Below, piece after piece: positions 27,228 through 35,457 of a stretch of DNA of 64,000 nucleotides. Source of the stretch: Paraburkholderia sp. BL9I2N2. Lineage in GTDB: Bacteria > Pseudomonadota > Gammaproteobacteria > Burkholderiales > Burkholderiaceae. The stretch's first letter is position 1. Every line of letters begins with the position of its first letter. A program made the position numbers and the translations under genes. The stretch lies in assembly GCF_004339745.1 (NCBI RefSeq), contig NZ_SMGP01000002.1, positions 310,001 to 374,000 on the forward strand. The letters are read 5' to 3'. The notes under the pieces are model-generated. The model was not told the origin of the DNA and searched no databases. It worked only from the letters and a program-made list of their open reading frames with translations.

Positions 27228-28402
27228 GCGCGGCTCGACGGGTCGGCGGCGTTGGCCGTGTCGTCAGTGGCGGCGTCTTGCTCGGCGGCCTCATGGAACT
27301 CGTGTGGCACGCTACCCGTCGTGGCTGTTTCATCCGCGCCCGCGGCGTCGGCCTCGACGGTATCGTCGCCATATTGTGTTTCAAACGCGCCGGCCTCGAG
27401 CCCTTGCTCACGCAACCAGCGCACCATCGGCTCGACTGAGCCATGCGTGACGATCACACGTTCAGCGCCCGTCGCCTGAATGGCCGTTTGCAGGCTGGGC
27501 CAATCGGCGTGATCCGACAGCACGAAGCCACGGTCGACGCCACGCCTGCGGCGCGCGCCACGCAGACGCATCCAGCCCGACGCGAACGCGTCGCTATAGT
27601 CGCCGAAGCGCTTGAGCCATGCGCTGCCCTGCGCGGACGGCGGCGCCACGATCAACGCCTGTCGGAATGCCGCCTTGTCCTTGAGCGGGATCTCGCTCAC
27701 GAGACGCACCGGCGGCAAGCGCACGCCGGCCTCCCGATACGCGCGATTGAGCGGCTCCACGGCGCCGTGACAGAAAATCGGCCCAATGCCGGCATCGACG
27801 CTCGCCAGCACGCGCTGCGCCTTGCCGAACGAATAGCAGAACAGCACCGATGCGCGTCCTGCGGCCGCGTTATGACGCCACCACGAATCGACACCGTCGA
27901 ACACGGTTTGCGGCGGGTCCCATCGATAGATCGGCAGGCCGAAAGTCGATTCGGTTATGAAGGTATTGCAGCGCACCGGTTCGAAGGCATCGCAGGTCGG
28001 GTCGGGGTCGAGCTTGTAGTCGCCCGATGCCACCCATACGCGCCCGCGGTGTTCGATCCGCAGTTGCGCCGAGCCGAGTACATGCCCAGCGGGATGCAGC
28101 GACACCGTCGTGCCGTTGAGATCGAGGCGCTCGCCGTACGCCAGGGTTTGCAGTGATATGCCGGGCAAACGCGACAGCAGCACGGTCGCCCCCGCTTGCG
28201 ACGTGAGATAGTGCCGATGCCCGAAGCGCGCGTGATCGGAATGCGCGTGCGTAATCACCGCACGTTCCACGGGGCGCCACGGATCGATATAGAAGTCGCC
28301 GGGCGGGCAATACAACCCCTCGGGCCGTGCCACCACCAGGTCCGCGAAATCTGCTTCGTCAGAGGCTATAGTCAATGGCGGTTCCGATGGAAAAAATGGC
28401 AC
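27224..28402 (-). CDS. Ligase-associated metallo-beta-lactamase-fold DNA exonuclease
   Basis: About 392 residues. The metal site THAHSDHARFG (H52, H54, D56, H57) and later metal-ligand histidines (GHVLGSAQ, SGDYK, LSDHAD) match the beta-CASP/SNM1-like nuclease group annotated as ligase-associated DNA exonuclease. The last ~35 residues are acidic and Ala/Thr-rich and look disordered. The first codon is GTG; an in-frame TTG nine codons on, with GGAA before it, is another possible start. It is upstream of and overlaps the ligase by four bases. The pair probably acts in repair of DNA ends. Confidence 0.9.
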   Translation of the reverse strand: MPFFPSEPPLTIASDEADFADLVVARPEGLYCPPGDFYIDPWRPVERAVITHAHSDHARFGHRHYLTSQAGATVLLSRLPGISLQTLAYGERLDLNGTTVSLHPAGHVLGSAQLRIEHRGRVWVASGDYKLDPDPTCDAFEPVRCNTFITESTFGLPIYRWDPPQTVFDGVDSWWRHNAAAGRASVLFCYSFGKAQRVLASVDAGIGPIFCHGAVEPLNRAYREAGVRLPPVRLVSEIPLKDKAAFRQALIVAPPSAQGSAWLKRFGDYSDAFASGWMRLRGARRRRGVDRGFVLSDHADWPSLQTAIQATGAERVIVTHGSVEPMVRWLREQGLEAGAFETQYGDDTVEADAAGADETATTGSVPHEFHEAAEQDAATDDTANAADPSSRA

Positions 28403-28652
28403 GTCGTGTCTGCGAGTGATAGATGTCTATATGACAATCGCCGTTTTCATACGTGTTGAAGCATGTCGACGCGACGTCGATACAGCCGCCAAGCAAACTG
28501 CATTCCTGGCGCGCATTGGCGCACCGGCGTGACAGCAAGAAACGGCAACGCCAGCGTGGCTGCATTCTTGCTTAAGTATGCATGAGCAACAAGGCAAGCG
28601 CGTCGGCAAAACCGGCATTCCGGCAGGCCAGCCACGCGCGCTGTGAGGTCAC

Positions 28653-29555
28653 ATGCAATCCATCATCGACGACCACGCGTTATATGTGGCGAAACATCCC
28701 GGTACATTCGCGCTGCAAACCTTGAAGGCATTTCGCGCCAACCAGGGCTTGCTGCTCGCGGGCGCGGTCGCGTATTACGCGTTGCTTTCGATCGTGCCGC
28801 TCATGATCCTGATCGTGATCGCCCTGTCGCGCTTCGTGCCCCAACATACTTTGCTCGCGGCGCTCGCGCATCTATTGCAATGGCTGGTGCCGGGCCAGTC
28901 AAATGCGCTGGTGCGCGAACTGGCCAATTTTCTCGCACATCGCGCGGTGATCGGCTGGGTCTTGTTGCTGACGATGATCTTCTTCAGTTCGCTGGCCTTC
29001 ACCGTGCTCGAAAACGCGATGTCGCTGATTTTCGTCCACCGCGTGGTGGTAAGGCGGCGTCACTTCCTGCTCTCGGCGATGCTGCCGTATTGCTACATTC
29101 TGTGTCTCGGCGTCGGCCTGCTGATCGTCACCTTCGTGTCGAGCGGCCTCGAGGCGATCGGCGCCGAAGGCATCGAACTATTCGGCCTGCATGTTTCGTT
29201 GCAGGGACTCTCGCGCGTCGTGCTGTATCTGCTCGGCCTCGCGGGCGAGGTGTTCGTGCTGACCTCGATCTATATGGTGATGCCGGTCGGGCGCCCTTCG
29301 CTCAAACATGCGCTGTTCGGCGGCGTGGTCGCCGCGGTGCTATGGGAGATTACGCGGCACGTGCTGGTCTGGTATTTCGCGACTCTCTCGCAGGTGAGCC
29401 TGGTGTACGGATCGCTGACAATGGCCATCGTGATCCTGTTCAGCCTGGAGTGGCTGGCGACCCTGCTGCTGCTGGGAGCCCAGGTGATTTCGCAATACGA
29501 ACGATTCGGAAGCGAGCCGCTTCAGGCGCCGCAACCGGAAATCAAGACCGATTGA
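28653..29555 (+). CDS. YihY/BrkB-family inner-membrane protein
   Basis: 300 residues with six hydrophobic helices and the family hallmarks AVAYYALLSIVPLMIL (about 38-53) and GRPSLKHALFGGVVAAVLWEITR. The family was once misannotated as ribonuclease BN; current annotation is UPF0761/YihY, a transporter-like protein of unknown substrate. GAGGT lies before the ATG. It stands alone, with the RsbQ-like gene 132 bases downstream on the same strand. Confidence 0.9.
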   Translation: MQSIIDDHALYVAKHPGTFALQTLKAFRANQGLLLAGAVAYYALLSIVPLMILIVIALSRFVPQHTLLAALAHLLQWLVPGQSNALVRELANFLAHRAVIGWVLLLTMIFFSSLAFTVLENAMSLIFVHRVVVRRRHFLLSAMLPYCYILCLGVGLLIVTFVSSGLEAIGAEGIELFGLHVSLQGLSRVVLYLLGLAGEVFVLTSIYMVMPVGRPSLKHALFGGVVAAVLWEITRHVLVWYFATLSQVSLVYGSLTMAIVILFSLEWLATLLLLGAQVISQYERFGSEPLQAPQPEIKTD

Positions 29556-29687
29556 GCCTCGCCGCGATGCGCCCTACGCCTCGGGCAACATGGCGAATGG
29601 CAAGACTGGGGTAACATTCTCCTGAATACCGGCCGGGGCGCACGCCTGGCGTAACCGCCTCCACCCGGCAGGCTTCAGGACCCGACA

Positions 29688-30491
29688 ATGAGCATCACCC
29701 TACGCAACAACATACAGATTTCCGGCAACGGCAAGCGGACCATGGTGCTGGCGCACGGCTTCGGTTGCGATCAAACCATGTGGCGCTACCTCGCACCGTC
29801 GTTTCATGACGAATACCGGACCGTGCTGTTCGATCACGTCGGCAGCGGCTCGTCGGATCTGAGCGCCTACGACATCGACAAGTACGACTCGCTGTACGGC
29901 TACGCCAGCGACCTGATCGAGATCATCCGCGAAGTCGCCGAGGGTCCGGTGGTGTTCGTCGGCCACTCCGTCAGCGCGATGATCGGCCTGATCGCGAGTC
30001 TCAAGGCGCCGCAACTCTTCTCCGCGCTCATCATGGTGGGCCCCTCGCCCTGTTATGTGAACGACGGCGACTACGTCGGCGGCTTCTCGCGCGACGATAT
30101 CGAAGACCTGCTGCGCACCCTCGAAAGCAACTACCTCGGCTGGTCGAGCACGATGGCGCCGGCCATCATGGGCGCGCCGGAGCAGCCGGAGCTCGGCGTC
30201 GAACTGACCAACAGTTTCTGCCGCACCGACCCCGAGATCGCGCGGCAATTCGCGCGCGTCACGTTTCTCTCCGACCATCGCGCGATACTGTCGCGCGCCA
30301 CCACGCCCACGCTGATTCTGCAATGTAGCGACGACATCATCGCGCCGTGCGCGGTCGGCGAATATCTGCACCGCATGATGCCTGGCAGCACGCTGCATCT
30401 CATCGAGAACGTCGGCCATTGTCCACACCTCAGCTCACCGAGCGCAAGCGCGGACGCGATGAACGCCTTTCTCGGGCCGATGAGCCTGTAG
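29688..30491 (+). CDS. RsbQ-like alpha/beta hydrolase
   Basis: 267 residues, close to the length of Bacillus RsbQ. The triad is Ser94 (GHSVS), an Asp in CSDDIIAP and a His in VGHCPHL. The overall sequence (AHGFGCDQTMWR, FDHVGSGSSDLSAY, GPSPCYVND) matches the RsbQ/DLK2/KAI2 branch of hydrolases that bind a small hydrophobic signal. In Bacillus, RsbQ is required for the PAS phosphatase RsbP. Here the stop is only four bases before the start of a PAS hybrid kinase, an analogous arrangement. No lipid anchor or signal peptide; cytoplasmic. Confidence 0.88.
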   Translation: MSITLRNNIQISGNGKRTMVLAHGFGCDQTMWRYLAPSFHDEYRTVLFDHVGSGSSDLSAYDIDKYDSLYGYASDLIEIIREVAEGPVVFVGHSVSAMIGLIASLKAPQLFSALIMVGPSPCYVNDGDYVGGFSRDDIEDLLRTLESNYLGWSSTMAPAIMGAPEQPELGVELTNSFCRTDPEIARQFARVTFLSDHRAILSRATTPTLILQCSDDIIAPCAVGEYLHRMMPGSTLHLIENVGHCPHLSSPSASADAMNAFLGPMSL

Positions 30492-30495
30492 CACG

Positions 30496-32826
30496 ATGCA
30501 AAGCACGGACCGCCCGCTGCCCTCAGCCGACGCACTATTCGAGCACGCCGCCTGCGGCCTGCTCGTCACCGATGCCAACGGACGCATCCTGCGCGTGAAC
30601 GCGACCTTCTGCGGCTGGCTCGGCTATGAGACCGCGGAGCTTGCCGGGGCGAAGCAAATCCAGGATCTGCTGAGCGCCGGCGGCAAGGTGTTCTATCAGA
30701 CGCATTGGGCGCCGCTGCTGCAAATGCAGGGTTCGGTGGCCGAGGTCAAGCTGAACATGATGCATCGCGACGGCCACATGGTGCCGATGCTGCTCAACGC
30801 GGTGCGCCGCCGTCATGGCGACGTGACTTACCTCGAAGTGGCGGTGCTGATCGTCGCCGACCGCCATAAGTACGAGCAGGAGCTGCTGCTCGCACGGCGC
30901 AATGCCGAGGCGTCCGTGGCCGCGCATCAGTTCGCGCAGCGGGAGTTGCAGGAAAGCCGCGACGTGTTGAGTCTCGCCATGCGCGGCGCGCGCATGGGCG
31001 CGTGGTCGCACGAACCGAATTCGGGCAAGTTCTGGTGGAGCCGCGAACTGGAAGCGCTCGCGGGCTATGCCGAAGGCCGCTTCGCCAGCACGCCCGGCGG
31101 CTTTTTCGAACTGATTCATCCGGGCGATCTGGTTGCGCTGAACGAGGCAGTGGACCATGCGGTGGAAGCCGGTGACGACTACGTCGCCGAATTCCGCTTT
31201 CTGCATGCGAGCGGCGACTGGTGCTGGATGGAAGGCCGCGGGCGCGCCACGTATGACCGCCACGGCGAGCCGCTGATGATCTACGGCCTCGGCATCGACA
31301 TTACCGAACGCAAGGAAGCGCAGACGGTCCTGCTACGCCAGGCCGCGATCTTCGAGCACCTGAGCGATGCGATCGTGATCACCGACCTGCGCGGCAATAT
31401 CACCGACTTCAACGTGGGCGGCGAGCGCATGCTGGGTTATCGCATGCGCGAGATTCTCGGCAAACCGGTCGCGCTTTTCCTGCCGCCGGAAGAAGCGCTG
31501 AGCATCCGCCGGGTAGCGCTCGCGGCGCTCGCCGCCGAAGGCACGTGGCGCGGCGAGTTGCCGTTCGTGCGGCGCGACGGTTCGCGCGGCGTGTGCGAAA
31601 CCGTGGTCAAGCCGCTCGCGAACGCGCGCGGCGATATTTACGGCGCGGTCAGCATCAACCGTGACATTACCGAGCGACGGCGCGCCGAGCAGCAACTCAC
31701 GCGGCTGAATCTCGAACTCTCGAAGGCCGATCGCCGCAAGGACGAGTTTCTCGCCACGCTCGCGCACGAACTGCGCAATCCGCTGGCGCCGATGCGCAAC
31801 GTGCTCGAGATTCTGCGTCTCAAGGAATTCGCCGATCCACAATTGAACTGGTCGCGCGACGTGTTCGACCGGCAACTGCAACATATGACACATCTGGTCG
31901 ACGATCTGCTGGAAGTCTCGCGCATCACTCAGGGCAAGCTCGAGTTGCGCAAGCAACGTCTCGAACTGGCGCGCGCAATGCAATCGGCCATGGAAGCGGC
32001 GCGGCCGACCGTGCAGGCCTCGTCGCATCATCTGAGCGTGACGCTGCCACGCGAACCGCTTTATCTGGTTGCCGATCCCACGCGCCTGTCGCAGATGATC
32101 CTGAATCTGCTGAACAACGCCGCCAAGTACACGCCGCCTGGCGGCAGCATTTCGCTCGCTGCGGAACGCGAGGGCGATGAAGCGGTAATCGTCGTGCGCG
32201 ATTCCGGCATCGGTATTCCGGGCGAGCATCTGGACAGCGTGTTCGAAATGTTCTCGCAACTCGCGCCCGCGTTGGACCGCTCGCAAGGCGGCCTCGCCAT
32301 CGGCCTCGCACTGGTGCGCGGCCTCGCGGAACTGCATGGCGGCACGGTCGCGGCCTTCAGCGACGGCCCCGGCAAAGGCAGCGAGTTCGTGATCCGCCTG
32401 CCGCTGACCAAATCCGCTTCGTTGCCGTCCGACAGTGCGCCGACCGAGACGCCGCACGCGGCGGGTTTGCGCGTCGTGATCGTCGACGATAATGCGGACG
32501 CCGCCGACAGTCTCGCGATGGTGCTCGAACTCGAAGGCCACGAAGTGCGCACGGCCGGCGACGGCATCGCCGGTCTTGAACTGATCGGCGCGTTCGCGCC
32601 GCAGGCGGTGATTCTCGACATCGGCTTGCCGCTTCTGAACGGCTATGAAGTGGCGCGGCGCATTCGCCACGATTACCAGGACGCCGGCATTGTCCTGATC
32701 GCCGTGACCGGCTGGGGCCAGCAGCAGGACAAGCAGACGGCCGTGGCCGCCGGCTTCGACCATCACTTCACGAAGCCGGTCGATCCGGGCGAGTTGCAAC
32801 GGGTGTTGAGCCGGCAGCGGGTATGA
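30496..32826 (+). CDS. Triple-PAS hybrid histidine kinase with receiver
   Basis: 776 residues, no membrane spans. PAS1 (about 1-125, PLLQMQGSVAEV), PAS2 (about 155-270, MRGARMGAWSHEPNSG), PAS3 (about 280-395, LSDAIVITDLRGNITDFN), HisKA (DEFLATLAHELRNPLAPM), HATPase (NLLNNAAKYTPPGG, DSGIGIP), and a receiver (VVIVDDNADAADS; acceptor in VILDIGLPLLNG). The ATG lies four bases after the RsbQ-like gene, so translation is probably coupled. By analogy with RsbQ-RsbP the hydrolase product or the liganded hydrolase may act on PAS1; that is inference. No downstream DNA-binding regulator is adjacent. Confidence 0.92.
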   Translation: MQSTDRPLPSADALFEHAACGLLVTDANGRILRVNATFCGWLGYETAELAGAKQIQDLLSAGGKVFYQTHWAPLLQMQGSVAEVKLNMMHRDGHMVPMLLNAVRRRHGDVTYLEVAVLIVADRHKYEQELLLARRNAEASVAAHQFAQRELQESRDVLSLAMRGARMGAWSHEPNSGKFWWSRELEALAGYAEGRFASTPGGFFELIHPGDLVALNEAVDHAVEAGDDYVAEFRFLHASGDWCWMEGRGRATYDRHGEPLMIYGLGIDITERKEAQTVLLRQAAIFEHLSDAIVITDLRGNITDFNVGGERMLGYRMREILGKPVALFLPPEEALSIRRVALAALAAEGTWRGELPFVRRDGSRGVCETVVKPLANARGDIYGAVSINRDITERRRAEQQLTRLNLELSKADRRKDEFLATLAHELRNPLAPMRNVLEILRLKEFADPQLNWSRDVFDRQLQHMTHLVDDLLEVSRITQGKLELRKQRLELARAMQSAMEAARPTVQASSHHLSVTLPREPLYLVADPTRLSQMILNLLNNAAKYTPPGGSISLAAEREGDEAVIVVRDSGIGIPGEHLDSVFEMFSQLAPALDRSQGGLAIGLALVRGLAELHGGTVAAFSDGPGKGSEFVIRLPLTKSASLPSDSAPTETPHAAGLRVVIVDDNADAADSLAMVLELEGHEVRTAGDGIAGLELIGAFAPQAVILDIGLPLLNGYEVARRIRHDYQDAGIVLIAVTGWGQQQDKQTAVAAGFDHHFTKPVDPGELQRVLSRQRV

Positions 32827-32946
32827 GCGCGCCTTGTTAAACTGACGCGATTTCCGCCCGCCGCCCCTTTATGCCCATCGACACCGCTGCCGCATTCGCC
32901 GCCATCTCTTGCGAAACCGTTTCGCCACGCACCGGCAAGCTTGCTC

Positions 32947-34050
32947 ATGCTTGACGGCGCTCAAGTCACACGCACCTTGGCCGCGCGTGGCATCGCGCCC
33001 GATGCGAGCCAGCGCGAAGCGATCGGCGCGCTCGTTGCACTGCTCGGCGCGAATGGCCGGCGCGCGCGGTCCAACTCGCCAGCGGCGCATCGAGGCGTGT
33101 ATTGCCACGGCCTGCCGGGGCGCGGCAAGAGCCTCGTGGTCGACACGGTGTTCGAGTTGGCGACCTGCCGCAAGCGGCGTCTGCACTTTCACGAATTTCT
33201 GCGTGAGATGAACCGGCGGCTCGTGAGCGAGCCGCGCGGCGACGACCGCCTCGGCTCGGTCTCGCGGCAATGGCTCGACGGTGTCGAGTTGCTGTGCTTC
33301 GACGAATTCCACGTACACGATATCGCCGACGCGTTCCTGATGGGCCGCTTTCTCGATACCGCAATCGGTCTCGGCACACACATCGTGCTCACCTCGAACT
33401 ACGCGCCGGATGGCCTGCTATCCGACCCGGAGTTTCACGAGCGCTTTCTGCCGACCATCGAACAGATCAAACACTGCTTCACCGTGATTCATTTCGACGG
33501 CGCGCGCGACTACCGTTTCGGCGGTGAAGAAGCACAAGTGCCGCATTTCTTCGCGCCGCTCGATGCCGCCAATCGTGAAACCATGCGCCAGATTTTCGTG
33601 CGTTATGAAGGCAGCGAAACGCTGGATCCGGTTACGGTGAGCGCGGCCGGCCGCCCGCTTGCCGCACGCGCGGCGGGCGCGGCATTACTGTGGGCGGACT
33701 TCGAGAATCTGTGCATGGCGAGCCGCTCGCATCTCGACTATCTGGATCTCGCCGAGCAATGGCACGGTCTGATTCTCGACAATCTGCGCACCGAATGGCT
33801 GAGCCAATCCCACCCGCTACAACGGCTGATCTGGCTGGTCGATATTCTCTACGACCGCAAGCGTGCGCTGTTCATCGCCTCGGACGAACCGATCGAAGCG
33901 GCGCTCAGCGGCCTGGAAGGCGCGCACGATCTGTCGCGCACGCTGAGCCGGCTCGCCGAAATGCAATCGCGCGCTTATCGCAACACGCTCGACGGGATGG
34001 ACGAGGACTCGGCGGACACGCCGGCAGATGCAATGGACGGTTCCTCTTAA
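32947..34050 (+). CDS. zapE: Cell-division ATPase ZapE (AFG1-like)
   Basis: About 367 residues. Walker A GLPGRGKS (55-62) and Walker B LLCFDEFHVHDIADA, followed by sensor-like VLTSNYAP and the family-specific DYLDLAEQWHGL. ZapE/AFG1 proteins are P-loop ATPases; E. coli ZapE associates with the Z ring late in division. The ATG is not preceded by a good ribosome site; a TTG two codons earlier is possible. It is 120 bases downstream of the kinase on the same strand. Probably an ordinary housekeeping copy. Confidence 0.88.
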   Translation: MLDGAQVTRTLAARGIAPDASQREAIGALVALLGANGRRARSNSPAAHRGVYCHGLPGRGKSLVVDTVFELATCRKRRLHFHEFLREMNRRLVSEPRGDDRLGSVSRQWLDGVELLCFDEFHVHDIADAFLMGRFLDTAIGLGTHIVLTSNYAPDGLLSDPEFHERFLPTIEQIKHCFTVIHFDGARDYRFGGEEAQVPHFFAPLDAANRETMRQIFVRYEGSETLDPVTVSAAGRPLAARAAGAALLWADFENLCMASRSHLDYLDLAEQWHGLILDNLRTEWLSQSHPLQRLIWLVDILYDRKRALFIASDEPIEAALSGLEGAHDLSRTLSRLAEMQSRAYRNTLDGMDEDSADTPADAMDGSS

Positions 34051-34267
34051 GCTGCCGGGCAGCTACTTACGTGCGTATTCTGCAAATCTTGCAAAACAAT
34101 CGCAAATCCTGCGCACCCTCTTTGAATCGCCATCGTCGAGAGAAAACCCCGCTATTCATAGGATGAAACGGCGGATGGCGCCTGCGCGCCGCCATTCGGG
34201 AATAGGACCTGCTACCGCCGTTGCGGGCCCATTCTTCAGCGGATAGCGTTCCGCTCTTCCCGTCCTC

Positions 34268-35353
34268 ATGATCAGAACCGCTTCTGTCGCCGCGGCATTG
34301 TGCGCGGCCTGCGTCACTTCCGCCTGCGTCCACATCGGACCATCCCGCCTCAAAGCCGATCAGGTCGACTATGCGCGCGCCCTCGGCGATGCGAAGAAAC
34401 GCGAGATTCTCGCCGCCGTGGTCGGGTTGCGTTACGGCGACGCGCCCGCGTTCCTGACGGTCAGCAGCATCATCGCCGCCTATACGTTCGATGCCACCGC
34501 GGGCGCCACGGCCAACGTCGGCTCGGGCAGCCAGCCGAATTACGCGCTCGCAACGGGCAGCGCTTCGTATTCGAATCACCCGACCTTCACCTTCACGCCG
34601 ACCACAGGCGAAGCCTTCGCGTCAGCGTACATCCGCCCGCTTGCGCCGTCGCTGGTGTTGCCGCTTGCCGAAGGCGGCATTCCGATCGATCTGCTGTTGC
34701 GCATCACCGCGCAATCGGTGGGCGGCTTGCAGAACGGCAATGCGCTCGGCGGCGAAAACAGCGCGGGTGCGCCGGGTTTCTTCGAGTTACTGCAAGCGCT
34801 GCGACGTCTGCAACTGGCCGGCGAACTGAACGTCGAGTCGCGCCAGGCGGACGGCAAAAGCGGGGCGATGGGCGTGTATCTGGTGATGGGCGCAACCACC
34901 AGCGGCGAGTCGCCGGCCACGGCGGCCGATCTTGCCCGCGTGCGCAAACTGCTGCATCTGTCGTCGAATACGCGGACCTATGAGATTGTCTACGGGCCGT
35001 CGTCGGCATCGCAAAAGGGCGACAAGATACCGATGGTGACGCGCTCGGTGCTCGGCATCCTTTCCGACCTCGGCGCCCAGGTGCAGGTGCCGGTCGAGCG
35101 GATCACCGATGGCTCGACCAAGCCGACCGTCGGCCTGATCGGCGGCGAGACCAGGCCGACCATCATCGTGCACTCCGGCAAAACACCGCCTGAGAATGCC
35201 TACGTGATGATCGCGTATGGACCGTCGACGTATTGGGTCGATCGCAACGACTTCGATTCGAAATATGCCTTTACGGTCGTGCAGAATCTGATGGCGCTGG
35301 CCGAAGCCGATACGAGCAGCAAGGCGCCGGTGGTGACGATTCCGGCGAATTGA
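34268..35353 (+). CDS. Lipoprotein of unknown function
   Basis: 361 residues. The signal peptide ends in a lipobox, VTSAC (Cys20), so an outer- or inner-membrane lipoprotein. The mature region has no membrane helix and contains two apparent halves (about 60-190 and 200-355) rich in Ala, Ser, Thr and Val, with NVESRQADGKSGAMGVYL and YVMIAYGPSTYWVDR. I do not recognise a family. The distance from zapE (217 bases) and a terminator-like hairpin just downstream suggest it is a single-gene unit. Confidence 0.75.
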   Translation: MIRTASVAAALCAACVTSACVHIGPSRLKADQVDYARALGDAKKREILAAVVGLRYGDAPAFLTVSSIIAAYTFDATAGATANVGSGSQPNYALATGSASYSNHPTFTFTPTTGEAFASAYIRPLAPSLVLPLAEGGIPIDLLLRITAQSVGGLQNGNALGGENSAGAPGFFELLQALRRLQLAGELNVESRQADGKSGAMGVYLVMGATTSGESPATAADLARVRKLLHLSSNTRTYEIVYGPSSASQKGDKIPMVTRSVLGILSDLGAQVQVPVERITDGSTKPTVGLIGGETRPTIIVHSGKTPPENAYVMIAYGPSTYWVDRNDFDSKYAFTVVQNLMALAEADTSSKAPVVTIPAN

Positions 35354-35400
35354 TCGCGCGATAGCGGCGGCGGCCCGCGAGTTCGCGGCGGCGGATAAAA

Positions 35401-35434
35401 AAGCCGGCGGCTCTTATCAAGCCACCGGCTCTTT
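35401..35434. terminator. Bidirectional terminator
   Basis: AAAAAA-GCCGG-C-GGCT-CTTATCA-AGCC-A-CCGGC-TCTTT. Ten paired bases with one mismatch; A tract on one side and T-rich on the other. It sits between the convergent lipoprotein and transketolase genes. Confidence 0.7.
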
Positions 35435-35457
35435 CCCGCGGCGGACCTATCCGTGCC

